Shown here piece by piece: positions 9,847 to 21,100 of a DNA stretch of 64,000 bases (positions are counted from its first letter, which is position 1; every line of letters begins with the position of its first letter). Both the position numbers and the translations under genes were made by a program. The DNA is taken from contig NW_026623078.1 in NCBI RefSeq assembly GCF_023065955.2, positions 9,558,199 to 9,622,198 of the forward strand, in the 5' to 3' direction. Under the pieces are notes generated by a model that was given only the letters and a program-made list of their open reading frames with translations, did not search any database and was not told the DNA's origin. This DNA comes from Ursus arctos (lineage: Eukaryota > Chordata > Mammalia > Carnivora > Ursidae).

Positions 9847-12800
9847 ATGGCATCATTAAAATCATATCTCTCAGTTCTTAGTGCAAATGTGAATGGTTTG
9901 AACGCTCCCATAAAGCCACAGGGTTGCAGATTGGATAAAAAGAAATGACCCATCCATTTGCTGTCTACAAGAGACTCATTTCGAACCCAAAGATGCATTC
10001 AGACTGAGAGTAAGGGGATGGAGTACCATCTTTCATACAAATAGACCTCAAAAGAAAGCTGGGGTAGGAATTCTCATATCAGATAAATTGGATTTTAAAC
10101 TAGAGACTATAGTTAGAGACTCAGAAGGGCACTATATTATTCTTAAAGGAAGTATTCAACAAGTGGATATGACAATTATAAATATATATGCCCCCAACAG
10201 GGGAGCAGCAAGATACACAAGCCAACTCTTAACCACAATAAAGAGACATATAAATAAAAATACATTAATAGTAGGGGACCTCAACACTCCACTCTCAGAA
10301 ATAGACAGAACACCCTGGCAAAAACTAAGCAAAGAATCAAAGGTTTGAATGCCATACTTGACGAGTTGGACCTCATAGATACATATAGAACACTACACCC
10401 CAGAACCAAAGAATACTCATTCTATTCTAATGCCCATGGAACATTTTCAATAATAGACCATGTTCTGGGACACAAAACAGACCTCAACCGATACCAAAAG
10501 ATTGAAATTATCCCCTGCATATTCTCAGACCACAACGCTCTGAAATTGGAACTCAACCACAAGGAAAAATTTGGAAGAAACTCAAACACTTGGAGACTAA
10601 GAGCCATCCTGCTCAGGAATGACTCGATAAACCAGGAAATCAAAAATTAAATTAAACAATTTATGGAGACCAATGAGAATGAAAATACAACAGTCCAAAA
10701 CCTATGGGATACTGCAAAGGCAGTCCTAAGGGGGAAATACATAGCCATCCAAGCCTCACTCAAAAGAATAGAAAAATCTAAAATGCAGTTTTTATAGTCT
10801 CACCTCAAGAAGCTGGAACAGCAACAGAGGGACAGGCCTAATCCACGCACGAGGAAGCAGTTGACCAAAATTAGAGCTGCAATCAATCAAGCAGAAACCA
10901 GAAGTACAGTAGAGCAGATCAACAGGACTAGAAGCTGGTTCTTTGAGAGAATCAATAAAATGAACAGACCACTGTCAAGACTTATCCAAAAGAAAAGAGA
11001 AAGGACCCAGATTATTAAAATTATGAATGAAAAAGGAGAGGTCACGACGAACACCATTGAAATTGGAAGGATTATTAGAAATATTTATCAACAGCTATAT
11101 GCCAATAAACTAAGCAATCTGGAAGAGATGGAATCCTTCCTGGAAACCTATAAACTACCAAGATTGAAACAGGAAGAAATTGATTTCTTAAACAGGCCAA
11201 TTAATTATGAAGAAATTGAGTCAGTGATAAACAACCTACCAAATAACAAAACTCCAGGCCCGGATGGTTTTCCTGGGGAATTCTACCAAACATTCAAAGA
11301 AGAAATAATACCTATTCTCCGAAAGCTATTTCAAAAATTAGAAACAGAAGGAAAGCTACCAAACTCGTTCTAGGAGGCCAATATTACCTTGATCCCCAAA
11401 CCAGGTAAAGACCCCCTCAAAAAGGAGAATTACAGACCGATTTCCCTAATGAACATGGACCCCAAAATCCTCAACAAGATACTTGCTAATAGAATCCAAC
11501 AGTACATTAAAAGGATTATCCATCATGATCAAGTGGGATTCATACCTGGGATGCAAGCGTGGTTCAATATTCGCAAATCAATCAGCGTGATACATCATAT
11601 CAACAAGAAAAGACTCAGGAACCATATGATCCTCTCAATTGATGCCAAAAAAGCATTTGACAAAATACAGCATCCTTTCCTGATTAAAACCCTTCAGAGT
11701 GTAGGAATAGAGGGTACATTTCTCAATCTCATAAAAGCCATTTATGAAAAGCCTACTGCAAATATTATTCTCAATGGGGAAAGGCTGGAAGCCTTTCCCT
11801 TAAGATCAGGAACTCGACAAGGATGCCCACTCTCGCCACTATTGTTCAACATAGTACTAGAAGTCCTTGCAACAGCAATCAGACGACAAAAAGGGATCAA
11901 AGGTATTCAAATTGGCAAAGAAGAAGTCAAAATGTCTCTCTTCACAGATGACATGATACTCTCTATGGGAAACCCAGAAGAAGCCACTCCCAAACTATTA
12001 GAAGTTATAGAGCAATTCAGTAACGTGGTGGGATACAAAATCAATGCTCAGAAATCAGTTGCATTTCTTTCTTTTTTTTAAAGATGTTATTTATTTATTA
12101 GAGACAGCCAGCGAGAGAGGGAACACAAGCAGGGGGAGTAGGAGAGGAAGAAGCAGGCTCATAGCAGAGGAGCCTGATGTGGGGCTCGATCCCATAACGC
12201 TGGGATCACGCCCTGAGCCAAAGGCAGACGCTTAACTGCTCTGCCACCCTGGCGCCCCATTAGTTGCATTTCTATACGCCAATAACGAGACCGAAGAAAA
12301 AGAAATTAGGGAATCCATCCCATTTACAATAGCACCAAAAACCATACGTTACCTTGGAATTAACTTAACCAGAGACGTAAAGGACCTATATTCTAGAAAC
12401 TATAAATCACTCTTGAAAGACATTGAGGAAGACATAAAAAGATGGAAAGATATTCTATGCTCACGGATCGGAAGAATTAACATAGTTAAAATGTCCATGC
12501 TACCCAGAGCAATCTACACTTTCAATGCTATCCCGATCAAAATACCGAGGACATTTTTCAAAGAACTGGAACAAATAGTCCTTAAATTTGTATGGAACCA
12601 GAAAAGGCCCCGAATCGCCAAGGAATTGTTGAAAAGGAAAAACAAAGCTGGGGGCATCACAATGCCGGATTTCGAGCTGTACTACAAAGCGGTGATCACA
12701 AAGACAGCATGGTACTGGCACAAAAACAGACACATGGACCAATGGAACAGAATAGAGAGCCCAGAAATGGACCCTCGGCTCTTTGGGCAACTAATCTTTG

Positions 12801-13873
12801 ATAAAGCAGGAAAAACATCCAGTGGGAAAAAGACAGTCTCTTCAATAAATGGTGCTGGGAAAATTGGACAGCTACATGCAAAAGAATGAAACTTGACCAC
12901 TCTCTCACACCATACACAAAAATAAACTCCAAATGGATGAAAGACCTCGATGTGAGACAGGAATCCATCAAAATTCTAGAGGAGAACATAGGCAGCAACC
13001 TCTACGACATCGGCCAAAGCAAACTTTTTCATGATACATCGCCAAAGGCAAGAGAAACAAAAGATAAAATGAATTTATGGGACTTCATCAAGATTAAAAG
13101 TTTCTGCACAGACAAGGAAACAGTCAGAAAAACTAAGAGGCAGCCCGCGGAATGGGAGAATATATTTGCAAATGACACTACAGATAAAGGACTGGTATCC
13201 AAGTTCTACAAAGAACTTCTCAAACTGAATACACGAGAAACAAATAAACAAATCTTAAAATGGGCAGAAGATATGAACAGACACTTTTCCAATGAAACAT
13301 ACAAATGGCTAACAGACACATGAAAAAATGTTCAAAATCATTAGCCATCAAGGAAATTCAAATCAAAACCACACTGAGATACCACCTTATGCCAGTTAGA
13401 ATGGCAAAAATAGACAAGGCAAGAAACAACAATTGTTGGAGAGGATGTGGAGAAAGGGGATCCCTCCTACATTGTTGGTGGGAATGCAAGTTGGTACAGC
13501 CACTCTGGAAAACCGTGTGGAGGTCCCTTAGAAAGTTAAAAATTGAGCTACCCTATGATCCAGCCATTGCACTACTGGGTGTTTACCCCAAAGATACAGA
13601 CGTGGTGAAGAGAAGGGCCATATGCACCCCAATGTTCATAGCAGCAATGTCCACAATAGCTAAATCGTGGAAGGAGCCAAGATGCCCTTCAACAGATAAC
13701 TATATTAAGAAGTTGTGGTCCATATATACAATGGAATATTACTCAGCTATCAGAAAGAACGAGTTCTTTCTCGTTCTGAAACATGGACGGCACTGGAGGA
13801 GATAATGCTAAGTGAAATAAGTCAAGCAGAGAAAGACAACTATCGTATGATTTCTCTCATCTATGGAATATAA
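9847..13873 (+). pseudogene. L1-A ORF2 (endonuclease/reverse transcriptase), broken
   Basis: ORF2p nicks target DNA and reverse-transcribes L1 RNA. ATG at 9847 begins the APE-type endonuclease (SANVNGLN, then after a frameshift near 9920 IINIYAPN at about 10170 and SDHNALKLEL at about 10530). The RT follows: [12 protein letters not shown] near 11250, IPKPGKDP near 11392, [12 protein letters not shown] near 11640, [15 protein letters not shown] near 11805. The active site at 11941-11952 reads F-T-D-D instead of the usual F-A-D-D. A Cys/His knuckle (CX..HX4C) lies near 13440-13490. Breaks: stops at 10648, 10795 and 11371, a SINE at 12069-12258, and frameshifts near 9920, 10345, 12815 and 13310. 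The original end (IYGI then TAA at 13871) is visible. Confidence 0.95.
12069..12258 (-). mobile_element. Can-SINE nested in L1-A ORF2, antisense
   Basis: The poly(T)/AAAGATGTTATTTATTTATT tail comes first and the head GGGGCGCCAGGGTGGCAGAG, read on the minus strand, ends at 12258. The TSD is atcagttgcatttct at 12054-12068 and attagttgcatttct at 12259-12273 (one mismatch). It splits the ORF2 frame after the KSVAFL block. Confidence 0.96.
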
Positions 13874-14152
13874 GAACTAGGATGATCAGTAGGGGAAGAA
13901 AGGGATAAAGAAAGGGGGGGTAATCAGAAGGGGGAATGAAACATGAGAGACTATGGACTATGAGAAACAAACTGAGGGCCTCAGAGGGGAGGGGGTGGGG
14001 GAATGGGATAGACCGGTGATGGGTAGTGAGGAGTGCACATATTGCATGGTGCACTGGGTGTTATATGCAACTAATGAATCATTGAGCCTTGCATCGGAAA
14101 TCGGGATGTACTGTATGGTGACTAACATAATATAATAAAAAATCATTAAAAA
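13874..14152 (+). terminator. L1-A 3'UTR and polyadenylation signal
   Basis: This G-rich then A-rich 3'UTR has the carnivore L1 ending (GTGCACTGGGTGTTATATGC, then ACTAACATAATATAATAAAA). AATAAA at 14134-14139 is the likely polyadenylation signal. The A tail is short and interrupted. Confidence 0.85.
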
Positions 14153-14168
14153 AAATCAGTGGTTTTTG
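14153..14168 (+). repeat. 3' target-site duplication of L1-A
   Basis: Exact copy of 7710-7725 (AAATCAGTGGTTTTTG). Confidence 0.97.
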
Positions 14169-14589
14169 AGGGGTTGTAGGAAATAGAAAATCTAACAAAT
14201 GTTAGAGACTAAGAGAATATCATTCTGACTTTTAAAGAGAAAAAGGATTAATAAAAATTATTCATGTATTTTTATTTTAATCAAGACTCCAGATAAATTT
14301 TGAAAATGATACCAAGGAGAAAATAATAAACTCAGGTAAAAAATGCTGAACAATGTGGTTAAGAAGCATGTAGGTACAGATGTGTTGCTGAATATGTGAT
14401 TCTGGGGCTCAGGGAAAGGATCAGATTGGAATCATCCTCATGAGGATGATATTTGTTGTTGTATCAGTACCAGAGTTCACCCAGAGAAATGAGTAGAAAT
14501 CAGAAGAGGGCTGCAGAGAGATGTTGAAAAACATTTACTTTTAAGGCTACGTACACACAGAAAAGGAACACGCAGTTTGGAAAGAATAA
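14169..14589. other. Spacer, pre-insertion continuation of 7709
   Basis: No gene. Before L1-A arrived this was contiguous with 7661-7709, so it may be decayed old L1 3' sequence. Confidence 0.45.
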
Positions 14590-14772
14590 GTCACAATAAA
14601 ATCTACAGCACAGGGAATATAGTCAAAGGTATTGTAATAGTGTTATATGGCAACAGATGGTAGCTACACATGTGATGAGCAGAGCATAACACATAGAGTT
14701 GTCGAATCTCTATGTTGTACACCTGAAACGAATGCAACACTGTGTGTGAACTATAATGATAAATAAGTAGAT
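14590..14772 (+). mobile_element. Old L1 3'UTR terminus
   Basis: The run from AATCTACAGCACAGGGAATA to TGTTGTACACCTGAAACGAA and GTGTGTGAACTATAATGATA matches the characteristic last ~180 bases of L1MA-type elements (from memory). It is sense and leads directly into the A/G-rich microsatellite, which probably grew from its tail. Confidence 0.85.
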
Positions 14773-14790
14773 AAATTGTTTTCCAAAAAG

Positions 14791-14931
14791 AGGAAGGAAG
14801 GAAGGAAGGAAGGAAGGAAGGAAGGAAGGAAGGAAGGAAGAGAAGGAGGGAGGGAGGGAAGGAGGATGGAAGGAAGGAAGGAAGGAAGGAAGGAAGGAAG
14901 AAAGGAAGGAAAGAAGGAAGGAAAAAAAGGA
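14791..14931 (+). repeat. (GGAA)n microsatellite, about 140 bp
   Basis: GGAA/GAAG tetranucleotide repeats with a few GGGA and AAAG interruptions near 14841-14870 and 14901-14925. The open frames through it on both strands (poly-Ser/Phe/Leu/Pro or Arg/Lys/Glu/Gly) are artefacts of repeat periodicity. Confidence 0.97.
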
Positions 14932-16311
14932 AGCCACAAAGGCATCTGGGTATGTTAGTTAGAGATTTGGAAATGGATAACTTCACAAAGTTTCACAGAT
15001 ACCCAAGAAGAAAGGGTATTCCAGCAAGGTCAACAAAGTGGAACATGTGACGGAGACTGAATTATCTAAGAATTAAATATTGTTCTGAAGACTTTTTTTT
15101 TGACCTGGGTAACAATTAAATGTGACTGTAAAGAAAGAAGTTTGTCCTGAGAAATCGAGGGCACCAGGTGTGTATACCAGTGTGTTTTACATGTAGTCTG
15201 CAGTAGCCCTGCAACCCTGTCCATGGATTCAAAACAGATTTCACAGTAATGAAAAGTTGTGATTTGAGTTTTTCACACTTATTCTCCCACAAGTACACAG
15301 CAGTTTTCCAAAGCTACACGCAGCATGTTGATGTCATTGTTTTAATGGCTAGTAGAATATATGCTTGAGTATTCTTGTGGTTTCTAGAATTTTTTAAGGT
15401 AGTTTAATAAAATACATGAAAGTTTGAAGATACGCATAACTCAGGAGAACAATATTTTACCAATGACCTGCATATATTTCAAAATCACACATTAGTAAAA
15501 GACCCACTTATAATCTGAGATATACCAAAATATTGAAATGAAATGGTATAAATTATTCTTTGATATGAATTGAGTCTGCATCATAATTAAACTTTAAGGA
15601 ACCACTACTTGTCCAGTTTTGATTTAGTATCAAGAAAATCCACAATTATCTAAATTGGTTATTAAAATACTCCTTTCTTCAAGTGCATATTAGTATAAGG
15701 CCATATTTTCATCAAATACTTCAACCAGAACAGCATACTGCAAAAGATTGAATGCAGAAGATATCAGAATCTAATTCTTTATTATTAAGCCTGACATTAA
15801 AGAGATTTACAAAAATGAAAAATAATGCCTCTTACCACTGATCTTTTGGAGAATTAGCTTATTTTATTTTAAAATGTATTTTATTCATGTTAACATGAAA
15901 ATGATTTATTATTCTCCTTAAAGGATTATTTTAATTAAAAAATCTGTTTTAATTTCTAATGCAGTAAAAATAAATATCTTTTTGTTTTTTATTAAGAAAA
16001 AAATTTCAGGGGGATTACTAATAACTTTAATGTGTGTAAAGGAGTTCTGAGACCAAAGAGTTTAAGACTCATTGGTTTAGACCATGCTTTCTAAGAGTTT
16101 GGCAGTGAAAATAGAAGAGAAAAATCATAGCAATAGCTAGTATGTATTATAGGCTTAAAGGAAGACTTGTTTTTGTTGTTAAAAGTTGCAACAGATTTAA
16201 TTATGCTTAAATGATGATGGGAAAGGGCAGACAGAGAAGGAGGAGTTGAAACTATAATAAAAAGATGGAGGAAAAAGATGACAGTTAAATTTTTCTCTAA
16301 AATTTTATTAC
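14932..16311. other. AT-rich spacer
   Basis: No gene, RNA or element recognised. The sequence is A/T-rich with no frame over about 60 codons. Confidence 0.6.
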
Positions 16312-16464
16312 TTACATATCTTGGAAATAGTGCAGGTTCAGTTCCAGACCACTAGAATAAAGTGAATATTTCAGTAAAGTGAGTCAAGTGAATTTTTTAG
16401 TTTCCACAGTGCATAGAAAATTATGTTTACACAACACTGTAGTCTGTTAAATGTGCAATAGCAT
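16312..16464 (+). mobile_element. Tigger1-like DNA transposon terminus
   Basis: The stretch GTGCAGGTTCAGTTCCAGAC, then AATAAAGTGAATATTTCAGT, AAGTGAGTCA and GTGCATAGAAAATTATGTTT, ending near AATGTGCAATAGCAT, matches the terminal 150 bases of the mammalian mariner/Tigger1 family (from memory). No transposase frame and no opposite terminus are seen nearby. It is a fossil end only. Confidence 0.85.
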
Positions 16465-17143
16465 ATAGATAATAGATCTATTACTATGTTGGTAATAAGA
16501 TCTATGAGGGTATTATCATTTATGGCAAACTAAAGAAAACATTAGACAATTTTAAATAGTTAAGATTGTGATCTTTTATTTGCAAGGCTTTTAATATCAA
16601 ACACTTTTTTATTATAGATTTCCTAAGATTTATTTAATCAGTTAATATTTATTCAATATTTAAAATGTATTTAATTTATTCAGTGCCTAATATTTATCTC
16701 AAATTCCAAAAAGAATCAATTTAAAGGGTGCTACAATACAAATTAATTGATTATTTAGGATAAGGTTTCAATAAACAAGTAAAATGTTCATGTTATACAG
16801 TAATTTTTTTGTAGTTTTGATGGTTTTTCTGTCCATACTGCAAGTTGTAATTCAAATGTTTACCTACTTCATGTAAGAAGTTATACCCTGCGTACCCTTG
16901 CAAGCCCCAAGGCTGAGATCACATGACAATGCAGAGACTGAGACTTAACTAGGGGACCTGAAGGTTTAGGGCACAGAAGCAACATTACATCCAGGTATAT
17001 TCTTACCAGCAGCACAGAATTGTTGAGATCAAGGATCCAAATTTAATAAGAATATGGCCCCTTCTTTTAAATGTTTTGCAGCCCAGTGAGGAGACATACA
17101 AGTTGACATTACAAAGTGGTAAGTACCATGATAATGATCAATT
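16465..17143. other. AT-rich spacer
   Basis: Nothing recognisable. It has TTTAATTTATT-type low-complexity stretches near 16610-16700 and a slightly more GC-rich unique stretch near 16880-17000. Confidence 0.55.
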
Positions 17144-18197
17144 AAGATAAACTATTGGGACTACATCAAAAATAAACAGGTTCTGCACAGTAAAGGAAGC
17201 AATCAACATAACTAAAAGGCAACCTACTAAATGAGAGAAGATATTTGCAAATGATGTATCTGATAAAGGATTAGTATCCAAGTTACATAAAGAACTGGTA
17301 CACTCAACACCTAATCCAATTTAAAAAATCCAATTAAAAGTTTCTCCAAAGAGGACATCCAGATAGCCAACAGACACTTGAAAAGATGCTCAACATCAAT
17401 TATCATCATATTAAATTAAAATACAGTGAGATATCACCTCATATGTGTCAGAATGGCTAAAATAAAAAACACAAGAAAAAACAAACATTGGTGAGAATGT
17501 GGAAAAAAAGAACCCTTGTGCATTGCTGGTGGGAATGAAAACTGATGCAACCACTGTAGAAAACAGTATGGAGTTTCCTCAGAAAGTTAAAAATAGAATT
17601 ATCCTACGATCCAGCAATTGCACTACTGGGTATTTATCAAAAAAAAATACAAAATACAAAAATACTATTTCAAAGGGATACATGCACCCCTACGTTCACA
17701 GGAACATTATTAAAAATAGCAAAATTATGGAAGTAAGCCAATGTCCATTGATATATGAATGGATAAAGTGGTAGATAATATTCCATTGAGGTATATACAT
17801 ACAGTGTAATATTATTTAGCCATAAAAAAGAAGAAATCTTGACATTTGCAATGGCATGGATGGAGCTAGAGAGTCTAATGCTCAGCAAAATTAATTCAGA
17901 GAAAGGCAAATATATGATTTCACTCATATGTGGAATTTAAGAACCAAAACAAATGAGCAAAGTAATAGAGAGAGAGAAAAGTCAAGGGACAGCTCATAAC
18001 TATAGAGAACAAACTAATGGTTACCAGGGGGTAGGGGATGGGTGAGATAGGTGATGGGAATTAAGGAATGCACTTGTGCTGATGAGCAGTAAGTGATGAA
18101 TGGAATTGTTGAATTACTGTATTGTACACCTGAAACTAATAGAACACTGTATGTTAACTATACTGGAATTAAAGTAAAATTTTTAAAAAATTAAAAA
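17144..18197 (+). mobile_element. 5'-truncated L1 (end of ORF2 plus 3'UTR)
   Basis: Starts within ORF2 (YWDYIKNKQVLHS-like translation near 17150) and continues through AGGCAACC..ATGAGAGAAG, ATTGCTGGTGGGAATGAAAA and the 3'UTR ending TTGTACACCTGAAACTAATA and AAAGTAAAATTTTTAAAAAA. A short TSD of about 8 bp (AAGATAAA at 17144-17151 and 18197-18204) is consistent with a normal 5'-truncated insertion. ORF2 is broken by stops. Confidence 0.92.
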
Positions 18198-18732
18198 AGA
18201 TAAATGGCAGCACAGAAGAGAAAGGGAGGAATGCAGAAAGTAGCAGAAATCTGATTGTCTTAAAGGATGAATGTCGATAATCACATGGAAAAGGAAAGTA
18301 TGCATATCCTAAGTATTCCTGAATAGGTAATATGTGGAGCTGAACAACAACCCCCACCTGCTTCCCAATAATTTTTTAAGTGCAAAGGCAATGGTCCATT
18401 CCCACGCTTAGAACAGAAAGTATGGGAACAGTCTCACCTGTGGCCAGGTGTATCACTGAACTCACCAGGACCCAGACATCCTGGGGGTTGAGATTGTCTA
18501 CAATTGATGGTTGCATAGACTTAAATAAAAAAATTATATACAGGACAATGGAGATAATGAGGAAATATCAAAATGAGAAAGACTATTTCACAGTGAAGAT
18601 CCAGGGAAAGATCAACAGATTCATATATTGTGGAACTAGTCCAATACCTTTATCCTATGCATCCTGGGAAGAAAGAGGGCCTGTGAAATTTGCAAGCCAA
18701 TAAGCTGTGACCCAAAAAGTGAAAGCTGATAT
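18198..18732. other. Unidentified segment between two L1s
   Basis: It contains a 107-codon plus-strand frame (18380-18703) with no recognised domain, no signal peptide and no clear splice or promoter context. Base composition is more balanced than the neighbours. It is not obviously L1. It could be unique DNA or an undescribed repeat. Confidence 0.4.
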
Positions 18733-19505
18733 CTATTATAATTGTATTTCTGTCATGTTGGTTGTTATTTCTTTCTTATTTGTGATTTTATTTGAGTCTT
18801 TTTTTTTCCTCGTTAAGTCTTGCTAGTAGTTTATTTATTTATTTTTCCCCTGCTCAGCTCCTGGTTTCATTGATTTGTTCTATTGCTTTTTTGTTTGTTT
18901 GTTTGTTTGAACTTTTTGTTTGTTTGTTTTAGTTTCTATACTACTTATTTCTTCTCTAATCCCTTATTATTTGCTTCTTTCTGCTGGTTTTAGATTCTGT
19001 TTGTTATTATTTTTGTAGCTCCTATAGGTGTTAGGTTAGGTTGTTTATTATCTTGCTTCTTAAGGTAGGACTCGAGTGCTATAAACTTCCTTCTTGGAAC
19101 CACTTTTGGGACATCCTGAAAGTTTTGGGCCAGTGTATTTTCATTTTCATTTGTTACCATGTACTTTTTTATTTCTCCTTTTATTTCTAGATTGACCTAT
19201 TCATTGTTTAGTAGCATGTTTTTCAGCATCCATGTATTTGTGGTCCTTCCAGATTTTTTTCTTGTGGTTGATTTCTAGTTTCAATAGTATTGCTGTCAGA
19301 AATGATGTATGATATAACTTTGATCTTCTTGAATTTGTTGAGGCTTGTTTTGTGAACTAATATGTGATCTATTCTTGAGAATGTTCTGTGAGCACTTGAC
19401 AAAAAATGTGTATTCTGCTGTCTTAGGATGGAATGTTCTAAACATATCTGTTAAATCCATCTGTTCCACTGTGTCATTGAAAGTCAGTTTTTCCTTGTTG
19501 ATTTC

Positions 19506-19853
19506 CTATTTAGATGATCTGTACATTGGGGTAAGTACAGTGTTAAACTCTCCTATTATTTTTGTATTATTATCAATTGATTCCTTTATGTTTGTTATTA
19601 TTTGTTTTATGCTTTTGTGTGTTCCTATGTTGGGTGCATAAATATTTACAATTGTTACATCTTCTTGGATTGTACCCTTTGTTATTATATAGTGTCTTTC
19701 TTTGCCTTTTGTTACAGTCTTTGCTTTAAAGTCTATTTTGTCTAATATAAGTATTGCTACTCCAGCTTCCTTCTGACATCCATTTGCATGATAGATGTTT
19801 CTCCATCCCCTAATTTTCAATCTGCAGGTATCTTTAGGTCTACAGTGAGTCAC
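19506..19853 (-). pseudogene. L1 ORF2 endonuclease fragment
   Basis: The 115-codon open part of the antisense L1 ORF2 covers the middle of the APE-like endonuclease, including LKIRGWRNIYHANG, GVAILILDKIDF and VTIVNIYAPN. The catalytic N-terminal Asn/Glu region and the C-terminal SDH motif fall outside this frame, so it cannot be an active nuclease. Confidence 0.85.
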
Positions 19854-20590
19854 TTGTAGGCAACATATAGATGGGTCTTTTTTTTTTTTAATCTATTTTG
19901 TCACCCTGTATCTTTTTATTGGAGTATTTAGTCCATTTACATTCAAAGTAATTATTGATAGATACATACTTACTGCCATTTTATTACTTGTTTTGTGATT
20001 ATTTCTGAAGGTTTTCTTTGATGCTTCCTTGTCTTTCTTTCATGATTTGCTTATTTTCTTTAATAATATATTTGGATTCTTTTCTCTTTATTCTTTGCAT
20101 ATTTATTACTGATTTTTAATAAATAGTTACAATTATGTTTGTATGTAAACTCTTCTGAATTTGGCAGTCTATATTAAATTGATGGTCATTTATTTTTGAA
20201 CCCATTCTTCTCTCATCCCCACATTTTAGGCAAATGTTATTATATTTTATATCCTTTTTTTATTGGTTCCTTGACTGATTTGTTACAAAAATATTTATTT
20301 TTACTGCTTTTCTTTTTCGTACCTTTATATTGTCACTTTCATTCTCTCCTTTCCACTCAAACAGTCCCCTTTAATATTTATTGCAGGGCTGAGTTAGTAG
20401 TCATTAACCCCTGTAGTTCTTGTTTGTCTGGGAAACTCTTTATGCCTCTTTCTATTCTGAATGATGGTCTTGCTGGATAGAATATTCTTGGCTGCAGATT
20501 TTTCCTATTTAGCACTTTGAATATATCATGCCTCTTGCAAAGTTTCTGTTGAAAAATCTCCTGCTAGCCTCATGGGTTTTCCCTTGTAAA

Positions 20591-21100
20591 TTACTGACTT
20601 CTTTTGTCTTGCTGGTTTGAAATTTTTTTATCACTATATTTTGCCAATTTAATTACAATATGTCCTGGTATATGTCTGCTTTTGTTGATACGAGTTCTCT
20701 GTGCCTCCTGAATCTGGATATCTGTTTCATTCCTCAAATTAGGGAAATTTTCAGCTATTATTTCTTCAAATAAAATTTTTGCCCCTGTTTTTCCTCTTCT
20801 TCTGGGACTATATAGCACAAATGTTATTACATTTGGTAGAGTCCCTGATTTCCCTAAGTCTGTTCCTGTTTTGCATAATTCTTTTTTCTGTCTTTTGTTC
20901 AGCTTGCTTACTTTCCATTACTCTATCTTCCAGGTCACTAATTCATTCCTCTGTTTCTTCCCTCCTGGTGTTCATTCCATCAAGTGTACTTCTTATTTCA
21001 TTTATTGAGAGGTTTATCTCTGCCATGTTATTCTTTATCTCTGTGTTAAGGGTCTCACTCATGTCTTCCACTCTTTTTTTTTTTTTTAATGTCCAGTGAG
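20591..21100 (-). pseudogene. L1 ORF1 fragment
   Basis: The minus-strand translation gives KILFEEIIAENFPNLRNETD and IQIQEAQRTRINKSRHIPGH, the RRM to C-terminal-domain portion of L1 ORF1p. Upstream, Glu/Arg-rich coiled-coil sequence is broken by stops. Not functional. Confidence 0.85.

Larger units (their letters stand above)
7726..14152 (+). mobile_element. Near full-length LINE-1 ('L1-A') with two nested SINEs
   Basis: The copy contains a GC-rich 5'UTR (7726 to about 8890), ORF1, a short spacer, ORF2 and a 3'UTR ending TATAATAAAAAATCATTAAA. A perfect 16-bp TSD at 7710-7725 and 14153-14168 brackets it. Minus the SINEs at 8592-8787 and 12069-12258 and their duplications, it is about 6.0 kb, the expected full length. 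Translations are still close to readable L1 proteins, so it is fairly young. Both ORFs carry stops and frameshifts, so it cannot move by itself. It interrupted older DNA: 7661-7709 and 14169 onward were once adjacent. Confidence 0.97.

Noticed and set aside
14710..14986. Low-complexity Ser/Phe/Leu/Pro- or Arg/Lys/Glu/Gly-rich proteins
   Set aside because: Products of GGAA repeat periodicity in every frame, not genes.
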